Origin: Dipteris shenzhenensis
Taxonomy: Eukaryota > Polypodiophyta > Polypodiopsida > Gleicheniales
Assembly: GCA_047967505.1 (NCBI GenBank)
Contig: CM106538.1
Reading direction: 5' to 3' (one strand)
DNA length: 64,000 bases
Below the pieces are notes generated by a model. The model had not been told where the DNA came from. It did no database searches and worked only from the letters and a program-made list of their open reading frames with translations. Below are positions 32,852 to 44,098 of this stretch, in pieces. Within the stretch, counting starts at the first letter, position 1, and each line of letters opens with the position of its first letter. Made by a program: the position numbers and the translations under genes.

Positions 32852-35586
32852 TCCCTTTCACCATAGCTAGGAATCTTGGCTCAACCTTGGTGGACGGCAG
32901 GGCAATCACATGGCTAGGTGAGTTGAAGCAATGGACGAGCAGAGGTCAGTGTAGGGGGGAGAGCAAATGCTCGCCAAGAGGGCTATTATTGCCATGAGGC
33001 AAGGGGAGACACAAGGCGTTGCTAGCAGGGCTGGAAGAGAGTGGGACAAAGAAGGCCAAGGGGCATCCACCATGGTTATATGCCTATGAAAGGGAAAAAT
33101 AATTTTCACAAATATTTGGTGTGCGTGGAAACTATGGAAAATATGCATTGGTCCACATGTACTTTTGGCCATTAATCAGCTATTGCCTTGTTAAGATTTT
33201 TAATTCTTGACATTGATTCCACCCATTACAAGCTATGGATCTTATGGGGTGGAATCTACATTTGCTAAATGCCTATATCTCCATCCTCTTCCGTCTATCA
33301 TCTATACACCAATGATAATGCGACTCTTGTGTTCATAACCTATCTACCATCATCGATCACAAAGTTTCATTTCTTTGGCTAGGGCCCTGTCTCACCCTGC
33401 CCTACTCCTCCCCCTCCTCCTCTTTTGTAGTGTGCCTCTAGCATAGAGCAATGATAGGAAACTTGATCTGCTCTTGGCCTAGAGGGGTAGCCATTGTTGC
33501 AAGGCTCAATGTCGCCTCATATTGGAGCCTTGGTGCCTCCATGATGAGCATCACAGCTGTGTCTACTAGCTCCAATCATTAGTCATGCCTTCTAATCGAA
33601 CACCATTGTAACACATAAAATTAAGCATACTAACCAAAACATCCTAAATGACATGCCAAAATCCCTTGTAAAATTCAACAATGAAGCCATCTTGTTTTAG
33701 AACATTCTCACAAGTCCTCTCCCATTCACTGTCAACCATAGGGGAAGAATTGTCGATGATGCAATCGCAAAATCAATCCAACCATGATGTCTAGGTTGTG
33801 CAATATTGTGAGAATATTCTTGAATATGGAGTAAAATGGTATATGAATAACACCGTTGCAAGTTCTCTACAAGCTATGAAGGTGCAATCTTATCTTGATC
33901 TTATCTTGATCTTGCCAAATCTTGCTAAATCTTGCTGCCAAAATTTAATGGCCCTTAATGGGCCGCCGCTTTTGAAATCCCCTCCTAACCTTAATCCATC
34001 TTCCTCGCCATCTCCTTCTCCCCCATCCTCCACGATCCTCTCTTGCTAAAGCAAGACTCTCTCCACCTCTTCCTCTTCAAACGCTGATGTGGATCTGTCA
34101 AAGGCTTCCCCTTCCTTGAGCATGCAATGCTTTACATCTATAAGCCAGGCGAGGCACTGCTGCATGTTTTTCCAATAAAGGTTTTCCATCATTGGCCTAT
34201 TCTAATTGCTTTTGATAACCCTAACTTTGATGCTTGTCTCATCTGCACTAGGCAAACCATAAACGGAAAAGAGACAGCAGGATAGAACATGAGATAAGGG
34301 CTGATCAACTAGAACTTGAAGACGATGAGGGAGGAGAAGACGACACCAATGTACAAGCTGCTTTGCATTCGTAATCGACCATTCATCCACTTTTCCACCG
34401 TTTAGCACGAACGTGAACAAGCGATCAGAACAAGCAAGCAGACCGGCAAGCCATTCATCCAGGTACTCGCTCTCTTCGATCCTCTCATTTGGTGCTTTCA
34501 TCAGGACTTTATAGATTATGGGCCATTCTCTGGCGCCCTTAATTCCTCCTCACTTTGGCAACTTCACTACCCTGCACGCTCTGGATCTCTGTTGTGTGAA
34601 GTTTTGCGTGAGTTCATGCTTGTTTTCTGGCATCGCTATAGGCAGTAACAACAGCAATATGTTGCAATAGGCATGTGCTTGTAATTGGGATATCTGATTC
34701 AAATGTTTGCGATGAATTACAGAGCTCATGCGAGTTACTCTCAGTCCCCTTGTCACGTAGGCACATCACTTGCCTGGCTTTTCATAGGAAGTTCTAAGTT
34801 ATTACAAAGTTTGCTATGAAGAACTCTAGGTTGCCGAGACACTAGCATGGCAACCTTTCTCTAGGTCATTCTTGCTTTGCGCTTGCTAACATAACATCAA
34901 AATATGGTAGCATTGAAGAGCTGTAGGATAACGTGGTTACTACCATCCCTTTACGGTTTATTGGAGACTTGATATTAGACCACTCTGCTCACGATGTAAT
35001 TTTTGTGGGCACCCTTCCCTTTAGAAGGTTCTGTTCTTCATGCTCCCAGCTTGGCTTCGGTTGTTCTCTCTTCGCTTGCCTGACTCTTGCTGACTCCTTG
35101 TCTGGTTGAGCCACTCTCAGGGCCTGAGGATAATCTCCATCGTATTCTGTTCGTCATTTGCTCAAGGTGCTAAGAAGCCGTTGAGCTAGAAGTGGGGATT
35201 GTCAAGCTCATGGGACCCTCTCCTCTCGAATGTTGAACTCGTGAACACCAAACTCTGAATCCCGTTCAAGCCCTTCCTTTAGCATGCCCTTGTTTACCAT
35301 GCCCTCCCTGTCAGACGTCAGAGAATTCAAAATGTTTGACAAAGCAATATGTAACTGTTAAAAGAAGAACGTAAGAATAAAACCAACGACAATCTTGCTA
35401 GTATCCAGCCCATTAAAAGTTAGTGAAGGTTGATGATTTGTGACCCACGATACAAATGAGTGACAGAGAGCAGAAAGGGGCATACATGAACGGGGAAGAT
35501 CTAGCGCATTTTGTAACAACCACTGACTCTCCGGAAGCTTTGAAGACAATACCATCATTGTAGTAAAATAACACTTGACTGTATTG
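32852..35586. other. E1 middle arm, no gene recognised
   Basis: No frame longer than about 100 codons resembles a protein. 32852-34130 is present inverted at 47930-49300 and 34140-34500 inverted at 20000-20290, both in E2, which shows that this is ancestral element DNA rather than a later insertion. Confidence 0.6.
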
Positions 35587-35833
35587 CTCAGGGGGGTCAC
35601 TCATCATATGTAACCCTATCACGTGAGTTCAACAGAAGGATTTTTTTAATTTCTAAAATTTACAGAAATAAATATACATAAGGGACTATTTTAAATAGTT
35701 TTGGAAAAAATTTACACATTTGTATAGAAAAGGGGTACATTCTATTAACAAAATTTTTTACAGATAAGGGACTTTAAATATAGGCCTTAAACGCACGTGA
35801 TATAGAGGGTTTATACATAGTGACCCCCCCGAG
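35587..35833. mobile_element. MITE of the E1 family, 247 bp
   Basis: It starts CTCAGGGGGGTCACTCATC and ends TAGTGACCCCCCCGAG. The 8-bp sequence CTGTATTG occurs exactly on both sides (35579-35586, 35834-35841). Its left 46 bases match E1's left end with two differences, and its right end shares ACGCACGTGATATAGA and the tip with E1 and E3. It has no coding capacity. It fixes the family's termini and its 8-bp target duplication independently of E1. Confidence 0.95.
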
Positions 35834-35841
35834 CTGTATTG

Positions 35842-36399
35842 TCATCGAAAAATGCAATGCAAGGAGACTTGTAATATTTTGAGCTCATGAAATAAATACC
35901 AAAAATTACGAATAGTTGAAAATAAAGTAGATTGTATTTGATGGTCGGACCTTCTCCAGCTTCAGCTTCGGATGTTGTCCAACTTCAGCTTCAGTGACAC
36001 TAGGATGATCTTTGCATTGCCTAGCACAACTTTTACTTCTTTCTCCTGTGTGGTAGGCTGCGACCACCATTTGTGCGCTTGAAATCCCTATGTAGTGAAA
36101 GTAAATCTCTCCAACAGTGGGGCGAGAGATAATTTTGGAAGAGGCATTAGGTTTTGGTGACTCTCTCCAACTACGATTACGATGACTAGTGCAGTGAGTG
36201 CATCTGCTGTTACCTCCAGTAGTGAATCCATTTTGGGAGGGACAACAGGATTTGATAATGTCTCCGACAATGGTGAGAGAGAATTTTGCAATTTGCCAGT
36301 ACTTCAAGACCAGTGTGGTGACCACGACAACAATAGGCACTTCGTTGGTATCCATGCAACTTGGGTTGCTCATCCATAGCTTAGGATTCCTCATTTACC
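35842..36399. other. E1 sequence, no gene recognised
   Basis: Overlapping frames on both strands (for example 35906-36394 minus) have no recognisable domain and composition typical of spacers. Confidence 0.4.
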
Positions 36400-37355
36400 T
36401 TACTCCTTCCCCTTTACCTTACATAAGCTCTCTAATAAGTTTGTTCATAAAGCACTGCATCTCGAAAAGGCAGTTTTGGGAATGACTCAACTGGAGGTTA
36501 TAGCTTGCCTTCTACTGAGAGGAATTCTATTAATTGTCCCTTGGATTTGTGCAGGTCACCAAGGAGACTCTCTATTCGCTTTGTGCCTGGTTAGCAATCC
36601 AAAATCAAAACTATAATTGAAATAAAGGTATGATAGCTTTTCTTTCTCTACTCAATAACCCATTCGTTGGCAAATTTTCGATAAGTTGATAAGCTTTTTT
36701 GGGGGGGGGGTTTCTTCTTCACGTATGTTCGATGTAGTGTCATCTTTTCATATAGTATGTCAATGTCATAACTTCTTTATTCTTGATATTACATGACTAT
36801 TAGATATCGACGTAGTGTCGTATATAGCCTTTCGACATAATACGTCGATCATCTGATTTGTAATGTAATATTTGAGTCAATTACTTGGGCCATGCATTTG
36901 CATGGTGCTTATCTTTCCGCATTGGATCGTATTACTCGATTATATGTGCGGTTAAGTAAGTAAGTCTGCATTTTGACATTTGGTTATAATATTCAACCTT
37001 TGATGTCGTTACAAGGACTCCTTCTCATTGTTTTGAAACTAGCTCGACACTTGGTCGTATCATTCGACTGTATGTGTCGTCTCTCAACCTTAGAAGAGTA
37101 ATAGAATTCAACACTTTGTCATTTATTCGACTTTTGGTGTTGTTTCTTAGATATATAATTTATAAAATAAGTAGGCTTCAACACTAGGTCGTTTATTCGG
37201 CTTTCAGTGTTGTCGTAGCTTATTTCATAAAACAAATGTTTAAACTTCGACACATGGTCATTTATTTGGCTTTCAGTGTCGTTGTAGGTTATCAGTGTTG
37301 TATGATAGTTTCGTCTTCAACACTTGGTCATTTATTTGACTTTTGATGTTGTTGT
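36400..37355 (+). repeat. E1 segment shared inverted with 18760-19700
   Basis: About 950 bp match 18760-19700 in reverse orientation, including TTCGTTGGCAAATTTTCGAT near 36663 and a poly-G run at 36703 matching a poly-C run near 19412. Its second half is the palindromic array below. It sits 450 bp upstream of the kinase-like gene. Confidence 0.85.
36820..37345. repeat. palindromic repeats upstream of the kinase-like gene
   Basis: At least five units with a period near 70 bp start at about 37050, 37119, 37189, 37257 and 37327. Each has a left arm C(A/G)ACAC, a middle of the type GGTC(G/A)TTTATTCGACT and a right arm GTGT(T/C)G about 34 bp away, so each unit can fold. A looser related unit lies at 36810-36850. 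Confidence 0.75.
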
Positions 37356-37812
37356 CCTCTTTGGAAATATTTTGTGTAGAATATAGGGGACCATCGCATA
37401 AATGCTAGTGTGTAGAGGTTGTAAACTTTCCAATAAATATACATCTGAGATTCATGCTCATACATCTAAGGTAACAATGCTAGAGCCAATGATATTTGTG
37501 TCTTTCATTAATGCCTATCCATGGGGTCTTTGAAAGCTGCTTATGTATAAGGATTCTAAGTTGAATCTTATCTTTAATCAATTGTGGGTCATCAACCATT
37601 GGATATTATTTGAAATACTCTTCCAATGTTGATTATCTAGTGTCTAACACACACTTCTCCACACACTCAAATGGTAGGCCCATGTAAGCATGATGCAAAT
37701 TTCATAAGAATGGAGTTCGTTGTGTTCTTTATTGTAATTAACTTTGTGTTCATTGATTATTTAAAATATGAATATATTTTAGATTCTCTCTCAATACTTG
37801 GTTTTTTCATGC

Positions 37813-39357
37813 ATGTTTTGCCAGAAATCCTTTTGTGAAAAGATGCAAGCAGAGCAAAGGAAAAATTGGCTCAAAGTCATTAGGCGGCATCTTTGTATAG
37901 GGATAAGTAAGATGAGCAAGGAGCAAATAACAGACATAACTAGCAATGCAATACGGATAGAGTGTTTCTACAATGAGGTCATAGCCAACACAATGGGAGA
38001 GACGTTGCCCAAGAGTGAAATGAATGAAGGTGGAGTACGTCACATGATCAATAGCATCATAGGAAATATGAAGAAATGTGCAAAAGACTTGCGAGATGAC
38101 GTGCCTCCTAATATTGACATGGAAAAATTAGGTTTTTGGGATTTGAAGTGGAAAGAGGAGAAGGGTAGAAGCAAGAGGGCAAAAGACATAGATTCACATT
38201 TCACTATTTCGAAGAGAGTGCGATATGAGCAATCAAAACATTCATGTGATCCAACTTCTGAGGCATGGTTAGCTATTGACGGTAGTGGCGGGGATGCTTC
38301 TCACAAAGCACATTCATTTAGAAATGGTGATTGTTCAATTGTGTTAGGTATCCCCCATGAGGCTATAGAGGAGGGTGAGAATCTTGGTGCTGGCTCATTT
38401 GGAGTATGCTTTAAAGTCACTTTTAATGGCATCTCTTTCTTTCCTCGAAGTATTACTTATGCGGCAAAGCGCTACAAAGGGAACATGTCTCACACCTTAA
38501 AGTCATTTGACAAAGAATATGGAATGCAAATCTTACATCCAGGTATTGTCAGATGCATAGGATTTACTAGAAGCGTGCCTTGGATCAACATTTTTCCATA
38601 CTTCAATGGAGGGAGTATTTGAGACATGATGATGCAGCTACCCTTTGAGAAAGGGACTTTCAGAAAGCAAGTGTTATGCTTGAAAGGCAATGGAGTCACT
38701 AGGAGAGAACCAGATCCAATACTAAGTGATGTACAGCTTACGAGATTAAAGGCATTTGTGGAAGCTACCCCAGACATCATACATGCATTGGTTGATGCAT
38801 TAGCAGCTGTACACCAAGAAGGCATTATACATTGTGATCTACACCCTTTCAATGTCATGCTAGATTTTACCAACAATCATAGTCCACGGGTTGGCATCAT
38901 TGATTGGGGATTGCTACTTCGATACAGTGAATCAAGAGAAGCTGTTAATTTTGTGAAGCGTACTCCAGATATGGATGATGTGACTTATAAGATCAAGAAG
39001 AGTACAGCAATAAGACAAAATCGAATTCGGCCTTGGCAAGCTCCAGAAATAATCGACCCTGAGAACACCAATGCTTACAGTAAAGAATCAGATGTGTTTG
39101 CCATGGGATACATGATTAAAGAGGTTATTAATTTTTATAAGGAGTGTAAGGAATACTACTTCAAAGAGGATTACAAAAAACAGTCAGCATGGAGTGGCAA
39201 GTTGCAGCAAATTTATTTCAATGCAACTAACCATATGTTTGTGGAAAAACAAAATAGAATGACACTGGCCGAGATGAATAATCGACTAGCAAGATTTAAC
39301 ACTCAACCCCATGCATGTTTGCGGCCTGCAGTTGAGATGATGCCTCAGTTTTATTAA
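37813..39357 (+). pseudogene. protein-kinase-like gene of E1, one in-frame TGA
   Basis: The frame is open from 37798. The first ATG is at 37813 and a second, at 37843, is equally possible; a TTTTGCCAG just before could also be a splice acceptor. The N-terminal 185 residues (SKMSKEQITDITSNAIRIE, CAKDLRDDVPPNIDMEKLGF) match nothing I know. The kinase-like domain follows: glycine loop GAGSFGVCFKV, lysine in YAAKRYK, helix-C Glu in FDKEYGMQILHPGIVR, catalytic loop HCDLHPFNVML (Asp-x4-Asn kept), DWG in place of DFG, WQAPE, and SDVFAMGYM. All core catalytic residues are present. TGA at 38620-38622 splits the frame between GGSI and DMMMQL. Its last 120 bases are present in E3 beside the same neighbour gene. 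The substrate is unknown. Confidence 0.75.
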
Positions 39358-39851
39358 TCCGATTTTATTATAAAGCTACTCTTGGACAATTATGTTTATA
39401 AACTATAATGTTACTCTTTCAATGCATTTTGAATACTAGTATATGCATCTATACTATTTGAGTTTAATAAAGTACTATAATATATATATTTTTTAAATTC
39501 TCAAATTTTTATCTTCGTGCTGTAACTTCTTGCATTTTGAATACTAGTATATGTGTTTATAGTATTTGAATTTAATAAAGTGTAAAGTGTCTTAGAATGT
39601 ATTTTTATTTTTTTTCAAAATTTTATATTTGTGTATTAGAACTATGTATTAATTTGGGAAGAGTTTGTGTTTATTATGGTTAAACTCAAACCCATGAGTC
39701 ATGCATACAAATTTTTATTATAATGATTAAATTTAAACTCACCAGTTATGCACAAATTGGAAATCTAAATTTTGCAGGTCATGCACACACAGGTGGAGGG
39801 GGGTTGTAATTAAGGTTCTCATTTTATTTTGAAGTACATCGGTCTCCTATC

Positions 39852-42800
39852 ATGGCATCTTTTTTTAGGATTCAAGTGATTGACTATGATAGTAAGGAGG
39901 AATTAGGTGTTGTTAGGGTGACAAGAGACACAGGTCATCCCACATTCTCTCATGTTTGTGAACAAATTGAAGGTGATGAGCTTCTATTGGAACCCTTTGA
40001 GTTTGTTCAGGACGAATATATAATAACCAAACGGCAAGAGGAACGATGGACAATCAATGATCAACTCTTAGTGCACATCAAGAGAAGTCTATGCCGCATA
40101 GAGGAAACTCCTTATCCATGCAAAAGACATTGCACTCAACTAGCTAATGACATAAATCTTGATGCCCAAGTGCACATGTCTTCAAAGCTTTCTAGTAGAT
40201 TACTAAGCCCAACTATTCTTGAATGTTGGCAACGTGAATCTGATAGAGTTAGATCAAAGCTAAAGGAAATGGTAGTGTCAAGGGATGATAAGTTTGAGTT
40301 GCATTCTGAGGACTTCAATGGGGTGCCCCATGTGCGAATTTGGTGTCATGAGTGTAATGAACTTTATGGTAAAGGATTGATAGAAGGCAAGCATGCAACA
40401 TACAATTGCTTCTCTAACTTCATGAGATTTCACATATTGGAAAGTAAAAAGCATGAGCTCAAGTATATGGTTGCTCGAGGACTACGAAAAGAAGATATGC
40501 CCAAAGTAGTGCATCAACCGACAAAGGATGACAAAAGAGAGATAGAAGATGCGATAGAGAAGATGAAATCTTTTATGTCCACAAATGAAGGTATTATTTG
40601 TTCCTTTATTCCTCAATCAGTATTTGCCATCTTCTTACATTAAGTCTCTTACTCATCTCCTATCGTTTCAATAGGTTGGGATTTTGAGGTTGTTGAAGCT
40701 ACAATACATGATTTTAAGGACAAAAGCTTGGTGAAGGTGCGATGCAAATATGATGATGCATGGTTGCGTTTATGTCCTCCAAGATCAGATTTGTACACGG
40801 TTCTCAATGAACACACAAAGTCAAACTCTCATATCAAGTCGCTCATGAGAAAAGATGAAAATCCAAAGGTAGCACTCACTGGCTTGCGAGGGCGTCCTCG
40901 AAAGGATAAGGATCATGATCCAAAGCAAAGATCTCTTAGCAACTTTTTGGTTTCAACAAAAACTAGAAGCCCAAGTACGAGTGCTTTCTCTGTTGATTCA
41001 AGTTTTAATAGAGAAAATGAATCTTCTTTTGTAAATTTTGACTTGCTATGTTGGGGCCTTTGGAGCCATGAGGTCAAAGTAGGTAACAAGTATGTCAAGG
41101 TAAAGCCTTTCTTAGATGATCAATGTGGTGGGAAGTATTGGTTTATAGAGCGTCATGTTAAGGCGACATTAAATAATGGATGTACTGATATTCATGTGGA
41201 TGGATGCTTTCGTCACATAAGTTGTATACGCATTTCACAAGATGGGCAACCATTTAAAGACTTTACATGCCACCATTGCAAGGGGATAGTTAAACTTGCT
41301 GACTTTAGAATGAGATTGTATAGAGAAGAGAAGGTTGAGAATAAGAGAGGAGATAGGGGTACCGGTTGTGGCAGAAGGCTAGATTATCTTACAAAGAGTG
41401 AGCTTAGAAATGCAACTCTTTTTGCTAAAAGACGAGTAAGAGACCTTTCTAAGCAACTATGGTGGACAAAGTCTCAGGTTGCCATTGTTTCAGTAAGAGT
41501 CCGCACTTTAAGAGAAGCTAGCATAGAGTCTCTCAATCGAAAGGATGTAAAACGATTTTGCAACAACATAATCGAAGCCCATAGATTGGAAAAGTTTGGT
41601 GGTAAAGTTGCCTTATGGGACTCTCTACAAGATGTTGCCACAAACATAATCAAGTCAAGTGCTGGACAAAGATATAGTGAGAACACAAAGGCAATATTTG
41701 AGGTTGCAAGGATGTGGGGAGGTCTAAGGTTACATGACTTCTTGAGTTCCAACCTCAATGGACCTTCTTTATCAATGACAAAGCGAGGGCAAAGACTTGC
41801 TACCTACTCAGTTTGTACCTGGTATACATGGATATCTTTTTGATGCAATCACTGAAATTTATGAAAAAGAAAAAGAAAAGCATGGAATCATGTCAAGGAT
41901 TCCCTTCATCATAGTGGAAGATGAAACTGCAATAAAGAAGCGGATAAGGTAACCTCCTTTTTCTCTAAATTATTTTCATAATCTAAATCTTGTTTTTGAA
42001 TGCAAGAGGATTGAATATATGATCTTACAGACTTGTGCTTATTATTGCTTGTAGGTGGAATCCAAAGGATGACATGCTTGTGGGTTTTGATGGATATAAA
42101 GTAGATGATCATGAGTGCATGACCACATGCATGATCAAAGTGGGAGAAGGACAAAAAGGATATGATCAGATTATTGATGCATTTCAAAATTGTGTCATTG
42201 GTGGACGTGCAAGAGTTTTTCTTGCCAATCCATTGCATGATGCACTCCCACGCTTGGTTCTTGCACTTCATTGCACTTGCGGCCGATTTGATGCAAGTTT
42301 TGTCCGCAAGCAATGGGATGCTATTTTAAACTTATGGAATGAGAAGCTAAAGACCACGGTTGGTCCAATTATTGGACATGCATCTAATGGTGATAGTCGA
42401 TGAAGAACATTGATGATCTCCGATTATCTAGATAAAAGAGGTAGTAGATCTGGGATAAAATGGGATGGATGGCCTCTCTCAGCAAAAGTTTTGGAAAATC
42501 AAGTTTTTGGGCTACATGATCAAGATTTTGTACATAATGGAAAAAAGTTAGTCAATGTTCTTGACAAGCCTAAGCGTCAATTGGCTATTGGCAATGTTTG
42601 GATCACCTTAAATCATGTCATTATTGTGTATGATGCTTTTTCTATCGACAAGCATATGCTAAGGGAGGGAGATATTAGGCGAGATGACCGCCAAAATTGG
42701 GCTGGAGCTCAAAGAATATGCAGTAAACAAGTGCAATGGTGCTTGGGAGAATTGGCAAACAATGGAATTCATAGAAAAGAGAGGAGCATGCTAGGAACAC

Positions 42801-44098
42801 AAGCTTATCTTGAAATTGCTGGGGATTACATTGACATCTTCTTATCTCCACATTTGAATCTTGTGGATCGAGTCTATCTTGCGGGAAAAGTCTCTTTTTT
42901 CTTTCAAATTTGGAGGTCTTGGATTGTTCATCATGCCAACTATACGTTGAATAGAAACTTCATAACTAAGGAAGCTTTCTTAGATGTGCAACTCTCATGC
43001 CATTTTGTGGTCCTACTGATCAAGTACTTTAGAGAATTTTGTCTAGGCCTATGGTGTCCTTTACATCTTACAGGTTCAGATGCAGTTGAAATCTTCTTCA
43101 GCAAGATTGGAAGCATGGTGGGACAAGAACGCGCTTATGACTTGATGGATATGCTACATAGTGCAGGTAGTATGAATAGGGAACATGTATGGAGAGAATT
43201 GAATCTCAAACAGAACATGCGAGAAGCTAATCTAGGGGACTATGAGTGTGTGTCAACTGATGATAAAATCATTGAAGCATTGAAGAAGGGACTAAAAAGT
43301 GCTCAAGAAAGGTGTGAAAGTTTGCATATGAAGCCAAAGGGTGAGAATATGAAGTGGTGGATGGAACCTTGGTCAAATGGATTCGCAGATGCATATTCAC
43401 AAGAATCTGATTCTGAAGAAGAAGACGAATGTCAAGCAGATCATGTGTCAGAAATAGATGATAATGACAACGATGCCTCCATAAGTGAAATCAGACATGT
43501 GGTGGATTCTCTCCTAGATGAACAAGAAGCAGTGAGCCCAGTTGTTACCATTGATGGTAAAACTCTCTTCAAGTCCACATTGGTAAGCCAACTTAATGGA
43601 AATCCCACACTCTCTAAAGATAGACTCACAAGGGTTTGCCAAGGAGTATACTACTCTAAGGAAGATATACCTCTTGCTACATCAAATGAGAACCTATTTG
43701 GAATAGGTTCCGATTGTGCCGTATTCTTTCATGAAGAACACAAAACAAGGAAAAGCAAAAGGAAATGCAATCCAAGATCTTTGCAAAAAAAGAAAACATA
43801 AGCTATATGGTACCTTGGACGAGTTCAAAAAATGAGGAGAAAGGTTGGTGGGGGGTATGTGGAATATAAAAGAGGGTTCAACCTTTCAAATAGACCTTTT
43901 GGAGTAGAAGTCCAGCTTGGGTGGTATCAAAAGGCAAAAGGTTCAAGATGCTTCACATATGACCTTACAGACCTTGACATGATAAATATTGAGAGTGTAA
44001 TTGCATTGGCAAACCTCACCTATGAGTGTAATAGCAATAAGTATACTTTAGATGAGAATGATTGGAATGTATTCAATGACTTTGTAAAGGGGCATTAA
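39852..44098 (+). pseudogene. transposase-like zinc-finger/AT-hook protein of E1
   Basis: The start is MASFFRIQV (39852). Introns 40591-40674 and 41949-42054 join cleanly in frame; the whole is about 1,350 codons to 44098. Features: C-x2-C...H finger (CHEC near residue 163; FHILESKKH); a second finger (CKYDDAWLRLC, NEHTKSNSH); AT-hook RGRPRK near 318; a further cysteine-rich block (CHHCKGI). The C-terminal half has blocks that look like a nuclease core: DETAIKK, VGFDGYKVDDHEC (about 680), HASNGDSR (about 779), DQDFVHNGKKLVN (about 828) and GSDAVEIFFSKIGSM (about 1011). Damage: a 4-bp insertion near 41805, TGA 42401-42403 and TAA 43799-43801; E3 is intact at all three sites. A 63-bp stretch present in E3 is missing near 43180. 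The transposase role is inferred. Confidence 0.7.

Noticed and set aside
33798-36485. Short frames in the E1 middle arm
   Set aside because: Frames overlap on both strands, are not kept in the matching E2 sequence by eye, and have spacer-like composition.
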